DNA of 64,000 bases. It comes from Letharia columbiana. Lineage: Eukaryota; Ascomycota; Lecanoromycetes; Lecanorales; Parmeliaceae. The stretch's first letter is position 1, and each line of letters starts with the position of its first letter. Position numbers and translations under genes: made by a program. The stretch spans positions 238,501 through 302,500 of the forward strand of contig NW_023501095.1 of assembly GCF_014066305.1 (NCBI RefSeq), in the 5' to 3' direction. Of the stretch, positions 25,757-37,085 are shown in pieces. The notes under the pieces are model-generated. The model saw only the letters and a list, made by a program, of their open reading frames with translations. It did no database searches and was not told the DNA's origin.

Positions 25757-28191
25757 CTATTTCAGCGCTTTGGCAACATTCCATGCCTCGACGACCTCGA
25801 GCACGGAGTCTATATGCTTGACGTCTAATCGTTGGTTCTGCTCGCGCGCAATGCTTCGCGCGCTCCCGACGGCGTGTTTGATCTGTTGAGCATGGTCAGT
25901 GTCTATCTTTTGTGGGGATGCTCGGCGGCGATAAAGGGTAACGTACTTGGCGCCCATTCATGACGTGTTCGGCGAGCTTCGATACCTCCGGGTAGGTGAT
26001 AAGCCCGTCGGCTCGCTCGATGAACATTTTCCAGATGGTCCGCCGCGCGGCGACGTCGAGGTCCGGGTAGTGGATGGAGAAGTGGATACGACCTGGATGA
26101 GCGTAGCTGTCAGTCCACAATGGTTGCCGAAAGTGCAATGGAAGGTACTCACTCTCGAAAGCCGGATCGCAGTCCCCAATGCGATTGGTGGTGAGAATCA
26201 ATATCCCTTGAAAGTACTCCAGTTGCCGTAAGAAAATCGAGACTAGAGCGTTTCGAGCCACATCTTTGGTGTCGCGCTCCTGGAGAAATACGTCCGCTTC
26301 GTCTAGTAGCAGCACAGCGGACCATCGATGCGATAATTCTAGGATCAGGGTCAACTGCTTGTCCACTTTTTCCACATCAGTACCCAATTCGCCAGCGCTA
26401 ACGGCATACAATGGCCTCTTGGTCACTTCCGCGACAGCTTCTGCCGTCAAGGTCTTACCACATCCAGGACGACCACTCAGGAGACCGATGAGACCGAGAC
26501 CTTTCCCTTGAATGACATCGTCGTAGCCGGTACCTTTGGAGGAATGCTGCTTGACAAGCGAATGGATTAGAGTCTTCTGCTTCGCACCAATGACGAGCGA
26601 ATGGAATGGCTCGTCGCTCCAGACGACTTCTTGCAAGCGAGAGACGGGGAACCCGCCCCATTTCTTGTCACCGAACCCAAAGCCACCCACGAAAGGCGCA
26701 CAGATAAGATGTTGGTCGTCTGAGAGTTGCGTTCTGTCGAGCGTCGACTGCACGGTTGGAATGCAAGCCCAGTTTGGGTTGTACGTGCGGAAGGAGGCAG
26801 TGTCGATCATTGCGCGGCCGTGGGTGCTGAATTTGAAGCGGTTTACCTCGTAGCGGTCGTTCATCGTTTCTCGCATGGCTGGCCCGCTGGTCTCCCAATA
26901 TGTGTTGCCAATCATACGTGCGTACTTCTTGCCTCGTTCAGTCACCTCTTTCCGGATTTGCCCCGGGTTCGGCGCATATTCCAGAGGATGTACGATGAGA
27001 TCCTGGATTCTTCTCGCGCCATCGTACTGGTCGATCTCCAGGTCGGAGTGGAGATCGGGTCGGCTGGCTATGCCAAGATCTTTGGTATATCCGAATTTGA
27101 GCCCGTCGTCTGCGATCATGTCGCACATGACATGCCAGTAGGGTGTGCCATCTTTTCGGAAACGCTGTCGGATGCGACGCATCAATAATACCTGAGGTTG
27201 TTCGGTGTATTGGTAGAAATGGTACATCATGCAATTGGGCGTAAATAAAGCCCAGAGTAGTGACCACGTGACCTCATTGGCGGGCAGCATATTTCCCAAG
27301 CTGGCGATGTTGCTTCCGTGCTGCTCTTCAACGTATTGCAGGGCAACAGAGAGGTCAGCGACGAGGGATAAATCCGCAGATTCGTTTTTTTCTTCGAGTG
27401 ATAGCCGGTCTTTCAGGGCGAATCGAGAATGGAAGAAGAGGCTTGGATCAGCCTAGATGTTCCGCAGAAATATTAGCAAAGTAAGGAGATTCTACTTCAG
27501 TAGGTACAGTAGCCTAGAAAGCCAGCATTCGATTCTCCAAAACATAGAAGTTGTTGGATTGAATGGACGATCCTGGTGCATTTGCTACCCTACTTGCATG
27601 TATTGCAAGTTCCCGTGTCGATAGCTGCAGCATTCCATGACGGCTGACAGGCAATTTGCCCGGAGAAGTGGCAATCCAGCTCGTCAAGATACAGAGTGAC
27701 TTACAAATGGAGGCTCCTTCAGGAGCGATAGACCCTCCACATCTTTGTTCATCTCGATAAGAACATCACGTAGGGCTGGGCTTTTGACATCGACCTCGGT
27801 GTGGGTATGCTGGCCTTTGTGGTTGATAATGCGTCTTTCGACCAAGACGGGCTTCTTCCTGTCGAGCTTCTTGTCTGGTTTGCCGGACTTGACAAGCTTT
27901 GTGGTGTATGTGCGCCTGATGGGGTCAGTATTGGGGGCACGATTTCCTGGCAAAGTCTCCAGAGAAGCTTACAAATCGAATCTGTGAAGCAAGGTGTCAG
28001 TAGAATTCCAGGGACGTGTAACCCGAATCGCGAGCGAACCAGACTCACACTTCGGCGTATCGCAATATGCGGTTTGGAACTGGCTTCCCTGACTCTGCCT
28101 TGTCCTTCTCATCTTCCTTCACACTTGTCACCCTCACTTGCACCTCTTTCTTGACATCCTTTTCGCCGCCGTCGACTGCGATCTCACCCAT
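25757..28191 (-). CDS. AAA+ ATPase of the large fungal DUF7025-type family, 644 aa
   Basis: Exons on the minus strand are 28191-28049, 27981-27973 (9 nt), 27915-27705, 27452-26153, 26092-25947 and 25882-25757, and every junction keeps frame. The start has a good context (GCAGCCATGG). Residues 1-45 are charged and Lys/Glu-rich. About 60-400 is the conserved region that precedes the ATPase in this family. The AAA+ core has Walker A GRPGCGKT (448-455), Walker B LLLDEAD (502-508), sensor-1 TTNR (540-545), and an arginine in FESRIHF (about 556) restored only by splicing. The C-terminal lid contains NGRQIKHAV. All catalytic motifs are intact, so an active ATP-driven remodeller is expected; the substrate is unknown. 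The divergent neighbour is an NLR, 717 bp away. The 252-bp third intron is the least certain part of the model. Confidence 0.88.
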
Positions 28192-28908
28192 GGCTGCAAA
28201 GCGGGATTGCCCTTCTCTCGTGTCGAGTTATTCGCGGAAGGCTTCCCCGGGTGCTAGGCTCTGAGCGACAATATTGTCGCTCTTCTTTGCATTCGGACAC
28301 TGGAGCAATATTGGGAGAGTATGGAAGCTTTGGACGGCAAACGATGTTATATCAGCTGGCAAAAGCCAATGCGAGCTTATGCGCAGACCCTTACCGACCG
28401 TGTGGCTGAGGTCCGCCGTCCGCCGTTAATAACTTAATATCGCTTGCTTTTTTCCGCTGCTCAGCTGCGGCTCGCGCGCAGCTTATATGTCTAGATGGAG
28501 TTAGAATGGCTTGTAAAATATTGACTTTACATTATCAGGCGACCAATATAGGCCAATCTAGAGGCGCTTGAGCGTTCACTAAACATCTGAGTGTTTGCCT
28601 ACAAATAAAGTTTGCTCAGCCCCCCGGCGGACTTTGCCCTTCTGACCAATCAGCACGCCCGGTCGAAATATCAAATGCCCACTTACTTTCCAGTTTATCT
28701 CAGCTCGTTGACACTAGAAGAATAATCTCACCGCTGCTTCTGTGTGGCTTGTCACCCGTAACTCGCCCAATATGAGTATCAAGCTCACTTCCACACTGCC
28801 CAAGCCGAATGGAAAGAAATATATTTGAGTAACCCTTGGTGCTCTTCAAGAAGGCTATCTGAGGACTGCTTCAACATTTTCCCCGTAACAGTCCAATAGC
28901 TACCAAGC
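28192..28908. promoter_or_regulatory. Shared upstream region of divergent AAA+ and NLR genes
   Basis: This 717-bp spacer separates the two start codons and must hold both promoters. AT-rich patches occur near 28,425-28,445 and 28,815. I did not find a canonical TATA/CAAT arrangement that I would assign firmly. It is not RIP-mutated. Confidence 0.45.
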
Positions 28909-31900
28909 ATGGGTGCCATGAAAGAGCTAAGGTATCCGGCTCACTTCCTTGAAGAGGCAATCGATTATACTAATCAGTCAAACGATAGGACCCCATCCGG
29001 TTTCGAGCATGCTTTTTACGAGTACATTCGCAATCTACCGGAAAAGAAGAGCAAGAGGTCAATGCTGGCTCGTCTTGATCTCAATAACCCTCCAACGCCG
29101 GAAGACATACAGGAATCTCTTCGCCAAATAGAGACGAGACATGCCCAGAAGCCGTCCATAAAAATCATGAAGAGAGTTCTAGGCCCGGTTGTCGCGGTAC
29201 TGAAGGACTATTACGGCGTCGTCGACACCCTGTCGCAGGCCGATCCGACACCGGGATGCGTCCTCTGGGGTGTTTTGAAGGTCGCGATCGATGGTTTGAG
29301 TCGCTTCATTGACCTCATCGACAAGATCAAGGCCGAAGTGCTGTCCCTATCAGCGCAGCTGCGGCGATTAACTTTATACGATGAGCTCTACGGCCAGTCT
29401 CTGGACATGCAGGAGCTCTTGTTCAGCTCGTACAAGAATGTCTTCAGGTTCTGGTCCAGAGTGGATAAGGAGTGCAGCCGGTGCGGTCTCAATGCCTTGT
29501 TGCGAGCATCTACATCTTTCAGTATAAAGAAATTGCAGGACATTGTCGATGACTTGAAAGAAGATGCCGACCAGATTGACAAGGTTGCGGCGATAATAGA
29601 AGGGCAGTACGCCGGGACAGAACGCATGGAGGCTAGCCTTGAGAGATGCGAAAATAGAAAAGAGCGAGATGATGGGTCTGCTTGGAGAAGGCAAATGCAG
29701 AGTGACCGCATTCGGTCCTGGCTTGGCGGTCAAACCATCAACGAATCCACCTTACATAGGCACCGCAATAACCTCGATGTCAACCGGCACGCAACCGGAT
29801 CTCCGACATGTGAGTGGCTCTTCGAGGACTCGCACTTCCAAGACTGGATCAAAGGGACATCTTCTAAGCCAATTCTTTGGCTATTTGCCGGGCCTGGTTC
29901 CGGCAAGAGCGTGTTGTGTTCCCATGCCATCGAATACGTAAGAAATCTGGGCGACACCCAAGCTCAGTGTCTTCATTTCTATGAATTCGACAACGAGCAT
30001 ACAGCCATCGTCACCGCCCGAAACCTGGCCACTCAACTTTTCGAACGTTACTGGCTCCTGAATCAAGATGTTCCGGAAGATTTACAAATAACGTCCCAAA
30101 AGAGTAGTGCCGATTTGATCAACGTGTTCGAGTTCATGCGGATTCTCGTTGGTAAGCTCCCTAAAGTCTACATCTTCCTCGATGGCCTAGATGAGGAGTG
30201 CACTGTGGCTAGATGGAAAGAAGCTAGTAAGATCGTGGAGTTTGTCAATCTTTTAGCGGAGACTTCCGCAAAGACCGTACGAGTCTGGTATAGTTCCCAA
30301 GACAGGCCTATCATCCGGCAATACCTAGAGAGTCATCTGGTTCTGAATGTTAAAGAGCAAATCAGGGTCGCAGTCGACGAGCACATTTCCCTAAAGGTAC
30401 CAGGAATCTGCAATCCCGAGGTAGACCAGGATACCCGAACGTGGATACTGAGCGAGCTGAAGCAACGTGCCGATGGAAATTTCCTTTGGGCAACTCTGAT
30501 GCTGAAGACCATCGAGAACGAGGTGAGCAGCTTCGACGAGATGGAGTTGTTCATCAAGGAAGGTCTGCCAAAAGATCTCGATGCGTACTACAGACGTATC
30601 ATTGCTCGATATGAAAAGCGGGAGCGGGAGTTGGCCAGGTTAGACTCTTTTTCTGTTTGTGTTTTCTCTCAGCGTGCTTACTAGTTTAGCAAAATCTTCT
30701 CTTTGATTACGTTCGCTAGGCGGCGTCTTCGGTTGACCGAATTAAGAGAAGCTATCGGTATAATTTCTTCAGAGAATCCTAGGTCATTGCAGAATCGCAA
30801 CATTCCCTGGCGACAGGCTGTCGAGAAGATTTTTGCACCACTCATTGAAACGCAATCAGACCCTGAGAACCAAGGAGAGCGTTTCTGCTTTCTCTTCCAC
30901 AGCACAGTCAGGGACTTCCTGATACGCAATCAGAGTATCTTCCAGCAAGAATCGCCAAGCCCCACCATACACTCAATATCTGAGCTCACAATCGCTAACG
31001 CATGTCTTCTCTACTTATCGCAGAACAAATATGCGCAACTTCTGACGAGAGATGCGGGACAATGGTTGACGACCTTCAAAGATAACATAAAAGACCATCA
31101 TCTGGTTACCTATTCCGCGAAGTACTGGGACAAGCATTTTGACCACGTCGAAGAGACACCGGAGCTTCGTCAAAAGATTGAAGACTTCCTCACATCCTCG
31201 AACTTCCAATCGACGATCCAACTTCAAAGCCTTTTCGTCCAGGGCCATTTTGACCTCTATACTACCAGTTGCTGCTCTCCCAATCACAAGTTCACCAAGC
31301 GTGTCTTCCCAAAATGGTTCGCAAGCCACGACTCGGACGGCTACTCCCAGTTCGCCAAGAACTATCGAAGCTACATAAGCGAATGGCACAATCTGCTCGA
31401 CTGCGCAAATTGCGAGGAACCGCGCTGCTACCCTCATTCGGCCGTAAAGCAGCTTGCAGGGGAGCTCGACCGCTGTCTATGGGGCGCACTAGGTCCTCGA
31501 AACTTCCTCTCGCGGAACTCTGGCCGGTACACCAGCTTCATGTTGTGCGATGAAGGCGACGGTGGATCAGGAAAAATGCCATATCATGAGGCCATATCTC
31601 AGAATGGTAGCAAACTTGTTGTATTCCAGCCGTCAGGCGAACCCGCAGATGCAGCAGACTTCACCTTCCATCACAAGACTTGGAACTTGCCTGACCGAGA
31701 AGTACCCGCACTACTCGAAGTTAATACCACTATCTCAGCAAGCCTCGATCAAAAAAGGTGGGCCGATGCTGACTTAAAATCAATATCCTTCACCCCCGAC
31801 CTTCATTTTCTGCGGATCGGATCTCAGATGTTTTCTGTGAACAGCGGAGGCGAGTACCACGCAATTGATGGCTTGGACATAGTATTTGAACATCCAAATG

Positions 31901-33672
31901 CCTGCTTTGAAGACATCACAAGCCGAGATTCGCTTCTAATTGTAGCGTCAAGACGAAAGATGCCAGCGAGCACGGAACCTCGTGGTCGTGCGGCGGCTAA
32001 AGCGGACCAACCAACGGTGAAAGCACTCGAAAGTACAGGCAACCCACTCACAGACAAGAGTTTTGGCAAGGATCTGAGCGCCACACAGTGCCGGCATTGC
32101 TCGCGCGAACCTTCTAAAAGCAACCACGCTTCGGACACCTCTCCTGCGAAAGGAAAAGATTCCAGCGAAAAGGAAGAGAATGACAGTGACTCGTCCAATT
32201 CTTCGGAAGAGGTATCAGGATGGAATTCGGCCGAAGAGAGCTGGAGCGAGGGATCTACCGAGATCGATGAGCTAGGCAACCCCTTGACCTCATCAGATGA
32301 GTCTAGCTCCAATTCCAGCGAAGCGGATGTAGACACCGACGAGGAAAGTGAGACCCCAAAAGATGACGCCGCTTCTGACACTGCTGTCAATAGCTATGGT
32401 CAATTATACGAAGAATCCGACAGCGACGGTGGAGACGTTGATTTTGACTGCGGATCTGAAGAAGAGTCTTATGACGGAGATTATGAATCTGACTGGAGCA
32501 GCGACAACAATCAGGAGGAAGACCTTCACTTTGATAGCGATGACGAAGAGAGGCTAGTCAGGCGTATGGCGTATTCGAGACAGGACAGGAAACGTGATGC
32601 CAAGGTACAACAAGGCGTACTCACAGTTTATGACCTTGCTACCGCTCCACCAACCCAGATTTTCACCTTTACGCATCAGCTGCCTGTCATGCTCTACGAT
32701 TCTCCGCCGGCGATCCATCCGAAAAAGCCGCTCGTGGTATGGCCGCTCTATGGAGGCGATGTTCTATTCGCAGACCTTGAAGGAAAGTCTTACTTCATCA
32801 GGAGAGCCAGAACCACAACGCGCAAAAGTAGGCCTTCCTATTCCCTCGTACCTTATGAAAGTCCGAGCTTCAATGGACGTGCCTACTGACTTATTCATCA
32901 AGCCCGCCACGTCTTTATGAAATTCCACTTCTCCCCCTGTTGCAAATACCTGCACATCGCCTCCCTTGAAGCGCAACAAATGAAGCAATCCAGATCTGAA
33001 ATAAAAGCTGGCACCAAACCACATCTGGCCCTCTCCGCCTTTATCTCCACCCACCGACTTTCAACCCGGAAAACAACCCGAAGCCCGCCAACCCTCATCC
33101 ACCGCGTCAAGACCGTTCTTGGAAGCACCACCTCTCTCTGCCCTACCAGAATGCCTGTCGAAGTGACCTGGGCTGAGAAGGAAGTCTATCTCTCCAGCAG
33201 CAGCGATTCAAACCAACTCACGGTAGTGCGCGTCGACCTATTCCCACCAGCCCCGGATGTTCCAACTGCCGAATACAACGCCGTCTCCGTCCCCAGACTC
33301 CCGATCCTCCTCCCCGAATCAGCTCGCTCTCGCTCAGTGCACTACTACCCACCCCAACCTAACACCACCCACGCGCTCATCATTATAGGAAGCTGGGCGT
33401 GTAATCCAGACACTGATGACGACAAGAACAATACCACACCTGAAGATGCTCCGAACGAACACGACACCATTCAAGGTCTCCCCGACACTGTCTCCCCGCC
33501 CATCGGGTTTTATGTAGACGTGGAGAAAGATCTAGGGGGATGGGGCGCCAGCAATGCGGAAGAGGTGATCGATAAGGATAAGGATAAAGGTCAGTTGAAG
33601 CAGAAGATGGAGATCTTCGCTGGGGAGGACGATTGCGATCTCGAGCATTATTTCTTCACGAGGAGACGATAA
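28909..33672 (+). CDS. NACHT NLR-like (STAND) protein with acidic linker and propeller-like C-terminus, 1,545 aa
   Basis: Exons 28909-30638, 30690-32827 and 32903-33672 join in frame. Intron 1 is 51 bp. Intron 2 (75 bp, branch TACTGAC) could instead use a donor at about 32,861. Residues 1-300 resemble the DUF7708-type N-terminal domain of fungal NLRs (for example YGVVDTLSQADPT). The NACHT domain has Walker A GPGSGKS (328-334) and Walker B YIFLDGLDEE (about 421-430), followed by a winged-helix-like segment (FARRRLRLTELREAI). About 1,055-1,200 is an extreme Ser/Asp/Glu tract. The C-terminus (MKFHFSPCCKYLHIASLE) looks like degenerate beta-propeller blades; there are no clear ankyrin or TPR repeats. 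NLRs of this class act in non-self recognition and regulated cell death. The frame is intact, unlike the second NLR. Confidence 0.85.
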
Positions 33673-34515
33673 GGAAGGCGGCGGGGGGGCATGCTGAATG
33701 TAGACTGGATGGCTGGTCGGGACTTTTGCGGAATTCGAAGTATTGTCGCGTTTCATGTTAGCTCACAGCCACGTCACTTAAGGCGGAAAGCATATTTATG
33801 ACTTTTCTTGTATCCCTTTGGCCACTGCAATCTCACGCACCTACCTCCCAGGCTAGCTATCAACCAAGAGAATTCCCCAGTCGGCTTTCGGCACCCTAAG
33901 CATTCTTGCCGGACGGTAATAGCTCTACGATCCGATAATGAGGCTTCGACGGGACTTGTACGGGGATCTGAAGTTTAGCGGTGGGACTCACTGGGAGCAA
34001 ATCGTGTGGGCTTGGGGGAGCAGCCGTATTCGGGCTTACAGGAAGTGATCCGGTACGACGGGCAGTGGCGTATCGGACGGAATGTGGTGTGTACAACCGA
34101 GAGTGGTGCGTTTTGAGTGGGACTTCTACGAGCGTGAAAGGGGAGGGTTCGACTGGCAGCGGCAGGTGGAAGTGAGCGAAAGGAGGTCGAGCGCACGAGT
34201 CGGGAAGGGGAGAGACTCGGTTGTCTTGTTTTAGAGTGATTAGGACTGGCAGTCGATGGTTGGGTAGTTGCCACGATAGATTAAGCTAGTCAACTCTGGT
34301 AGCATGGCTTGTCGGTCCATTTTTGGCCATTGTTGGTCGGAGACGATAGTGGGAAAGCATTTCGCTAATTGTCACCTGTTGGAGCCCATGGGGTCGGCCC
34401 CGGCTTCCGGACATTTGACCGGGTGCGCTAGCCGACGGGAGAAAGGCTCTCCCGCCTCTCCCGCGCCGAGACATACTGTAAGGTCGGTAGGGGTTTTTTC
34501 GTAATGCTCCGTGTA
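33673..34515. other. Intergenic, island to RIP block
   Basis: Normal composition until about 34,515, then an abrupt change to RIP-type sequence. Short frames on both strands overlap and have no domain. The first 100-200 bp would be 3' UTR of the NLR gene. No gene is supported. Confidence 0.5.
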
Positions 34516-35021
34516 GGCTAGTTATATAATAATAATACCATAAGCATTATTTATAAATAAGGATTTATTATAAGATTTTTCGTATCTACTTTAAAATTCT
34601 CTTATAAAATTCTCTTATATTAGATATATTTTAATATTATAATATTATAACTTAAAAAGTCTTTTAAAAGTCTTTTAAGAAAGCGAGTCTTCTATAAATA
34701 TTTTTGTAAATACGAGTATTAAGTCTCGTTTTCGGGAATTAACTATTATAAATTATATTTATACTTTTCTATTTCTAATTTTAGATTCGAGCGATTTAGT
34801 TAAAATTCTCGTAAGAATATTATATTCGAGATTCTTATAAGTAGTAGTTAGTTGAGATAATATAAATAAACTAAGATAATATAGACTAGAATATATAGTA
34901 AGAGATTATAGTTATATTAAGCTAAGATATAAAATATAGCTTAGTTATTAATAATAAGATCGAGAAGATCTTCTAATCTATAGATCTTCTAAGTAAGAAA
35001 TTTTCTAGAATTTAAAAATAC

Positions 35022-35170
35022 TATGAAAATATAAGATAAGATACTTAGTTATTAACTATAAAGTTACTATAAAGAAAAGAGCGACTAGATATAAATACGC
35101 TAAGGCGTATTATATAACTATATTACGTAATCGTTAAGACGTTAAGAGTTACGTAATTCGAATTTTAATA
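35022..35170 (-). repeat. 3' LTR (by sense) of the Copia element
   Basis: 149 bp, begins TATGAAAATATAAG and ends AATTTTAATA on the plus strand. It aligns end to end with 42,813-42,961. The two LTRs differ by transitions at different sites (TATGAA against TATAGA), so RIP hit each copy independently. Confidence 0.85.
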
Positions 35171-36294
35171 CTTTTCTTCGTACGTATTCTCTTATAAGTG
35201 AAACTTAGTAAATACGAAGTTTAATATTAACGAGTTTAAAATCGAATAGATAAGATAAAATAACTTAGTCGATTTTCGTCGAGTTATTAAAGTAAGTTTA
35301 ACGTCGAATAATTAAAGTAAAATCTAAGTCGAGTAGTTAAAGTAAGTTAGCGTCGAGTAATAAAAGTAAAATTAATATCGAGTAATTAATATAAGTTAGT
35401 ATCGAGTAGCTAGCGTAAAAATATATCTCTTATATTCTCTATATCTTTATTCTTCTATATAAATAAAATTAAAAAATACGAGATTTAAAGTTTACGACGT
35501 TTAAAATAGAATAGATAAAGTAAAAAGTCGAAATCTAAAAACGACTATATTAAATCAAGCCTCTATTAAAATTTAATCGAAATTCCACTTTTTATTAAAA
35601 AGCGGTTTTTTAGAAATTTTATTTCTAGGCTATCTAGTATATATTAAAAATCGATTAATTCGAGATCGAAGAATATTTATAAGAATAGCTGAATAAAATA
35701 ATTAAAAGAAATTCTTCTAGCTATATATCGTCAACTATAAGATCTCCGCGAGAGTCGTTTTAGATAATTAGTTCTTAATAATAGTAACTATAACTACGAT
35801 AATTTGAAGATATAATATTCGAGACATTAATAACGAATAGATATAGATTCCTCGAAAGAGTTCTAGAAGTTTTAATAACGATAGCGGTAATAGCGCTAAA
35901 GAAATAGCTATTTCGATATAAAATAGCGAGTTTATAGAGTATTAAGTCTAATATAGCGACTCGATAAGCGACTCGAGTAGATTATCTATAGTACGAGGAC
36001 TAATAAAATAGCTTCTCTAGATTCAGGTATAGATATAGTAGAATAGCTTTCTTATAAACTAAGGCTATATTAAGATAGTAGTAAGATTAATAACTATCTA
36101 AGGAATAAATAGATATAGCTTTTATCCCGAAAGCGTCTCGAAAAGTAATAAATTTATCTAGGTAAAGAATCTTAATAAGCCTATCAGCCATTTATTTATT
36201 AATAGAAATATACCGTATATCTATAGTGCTATTATTAATCTTTTTCTATATAAAATAGTAGATAATATTAATATACTTAATACGAGTATAGAAT

Positions 36295-36443
36295 TAAATA
36301 TTCTTTATAAGGGTAATTACGCTTTAATTATTATCGAAAATAACGATAGCTTTAAGATCTATATTATCGAGGCGAAGAAGTTAATTAAGTAAATTCTTTA
36401 GCTAAATCGCTTTCTTAATAGTCTACGTTTAATCGATATACTC
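36295..36443 (-). pseudogene. RIP-mutated Copia RNase H segment
   Basis: One minus-strand frame reads EYI..., then KKAI*LKNLLN*LLRL, then DLKAIVIF, then S-ITLIKN, with stops where Trp or Gln codons would be. This is the C-terminal RNase H signature of Copia polyproteins (E-A-E-Y ... WL ... D-N-Q-S). The segment is non-functional. Confidence 0.8.
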
Positions 36444-36940
36444 TATCTTATAAGTAAATAATATTATAATAGCTTAACGCTTAGATAATTAACTAATCGC
36501 GTTACTTCTTATATTAAAGAGATAATTAGATATAAATCTTTAGATTATATTATTAATTTAATTAGAATTAATATAATCGATAAGCTCTTAAAGAGAGCCT
36601 TTATATACGAGTTCGTAATATACTATATCTTTTAGATATCGAAAGATTTAAATAATTATATTTTAATATACTAAAGTCGAGTTAACTAAGTAGCGATTTA
36701 TTAATAATATTATATAAGCGATATTAAGATAAATATCGAGTATAATATATATAAGAGATTCTATCGCGAATTAATAGTTCTCTTATAATTTTCTTAAGAT
36801 AATATAGCTTTCTTTGATAAGAGCTAGTTTATAACTAATCTCGAGAGATATTAATATTAAAATAAAGTTTTAATAATTAAAATAGTTTAAGAATCGAGTA
36901 ATATAAGTCTCTTATTCTAGATAAAAGATATTACTACAAT

Positions 36941-37085
36941 AATCTCTCTTAATAGTTATATCTAAGTAGTAAATATATAATTCTAAGTTTAATATATAAA
37001 ACTTTATATTAAGTTCCTTCTTAATTCGCTAAATCTCGATTTTATTAAAGTTAATAATTAAGATATTATCGATATAAAGCGCTAT
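36941..37085 (-). pseudogene. RIP-mutated Copia reverse transcriptase segment
   Basis: A minus-strand frame reads IALYIDNILI, then RIKKELNIKF, then YYLDITIKRD. This corresponds to the Copia RT catalytic region, where the usual YVDD has become YIDN and the usual YYLG has become YYLD, both explained by G-to-A changes. Catalysis is lost. Confidence 0.82.

Noticed and set aside
26727..27188. 153-codon plus-strand frame antisense to the AAA+ gene
   Set aside because: Shadow of the well-supported ATPase exon 4 on the other strand.
27296..27299. Apparent start of the ATPase at 27,299
   Set aside because: The codon is TTG; the frame continues upstream through conserved sequence to a 3' splice site and further exons to an ATG at 28,191.
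31824..32390. 188-codon minus-strand Ser-rich frame
   Set aside because: Reverse reading of the acidic Ser/Asp/Glu tract of the NLR gene, not an independent gene.
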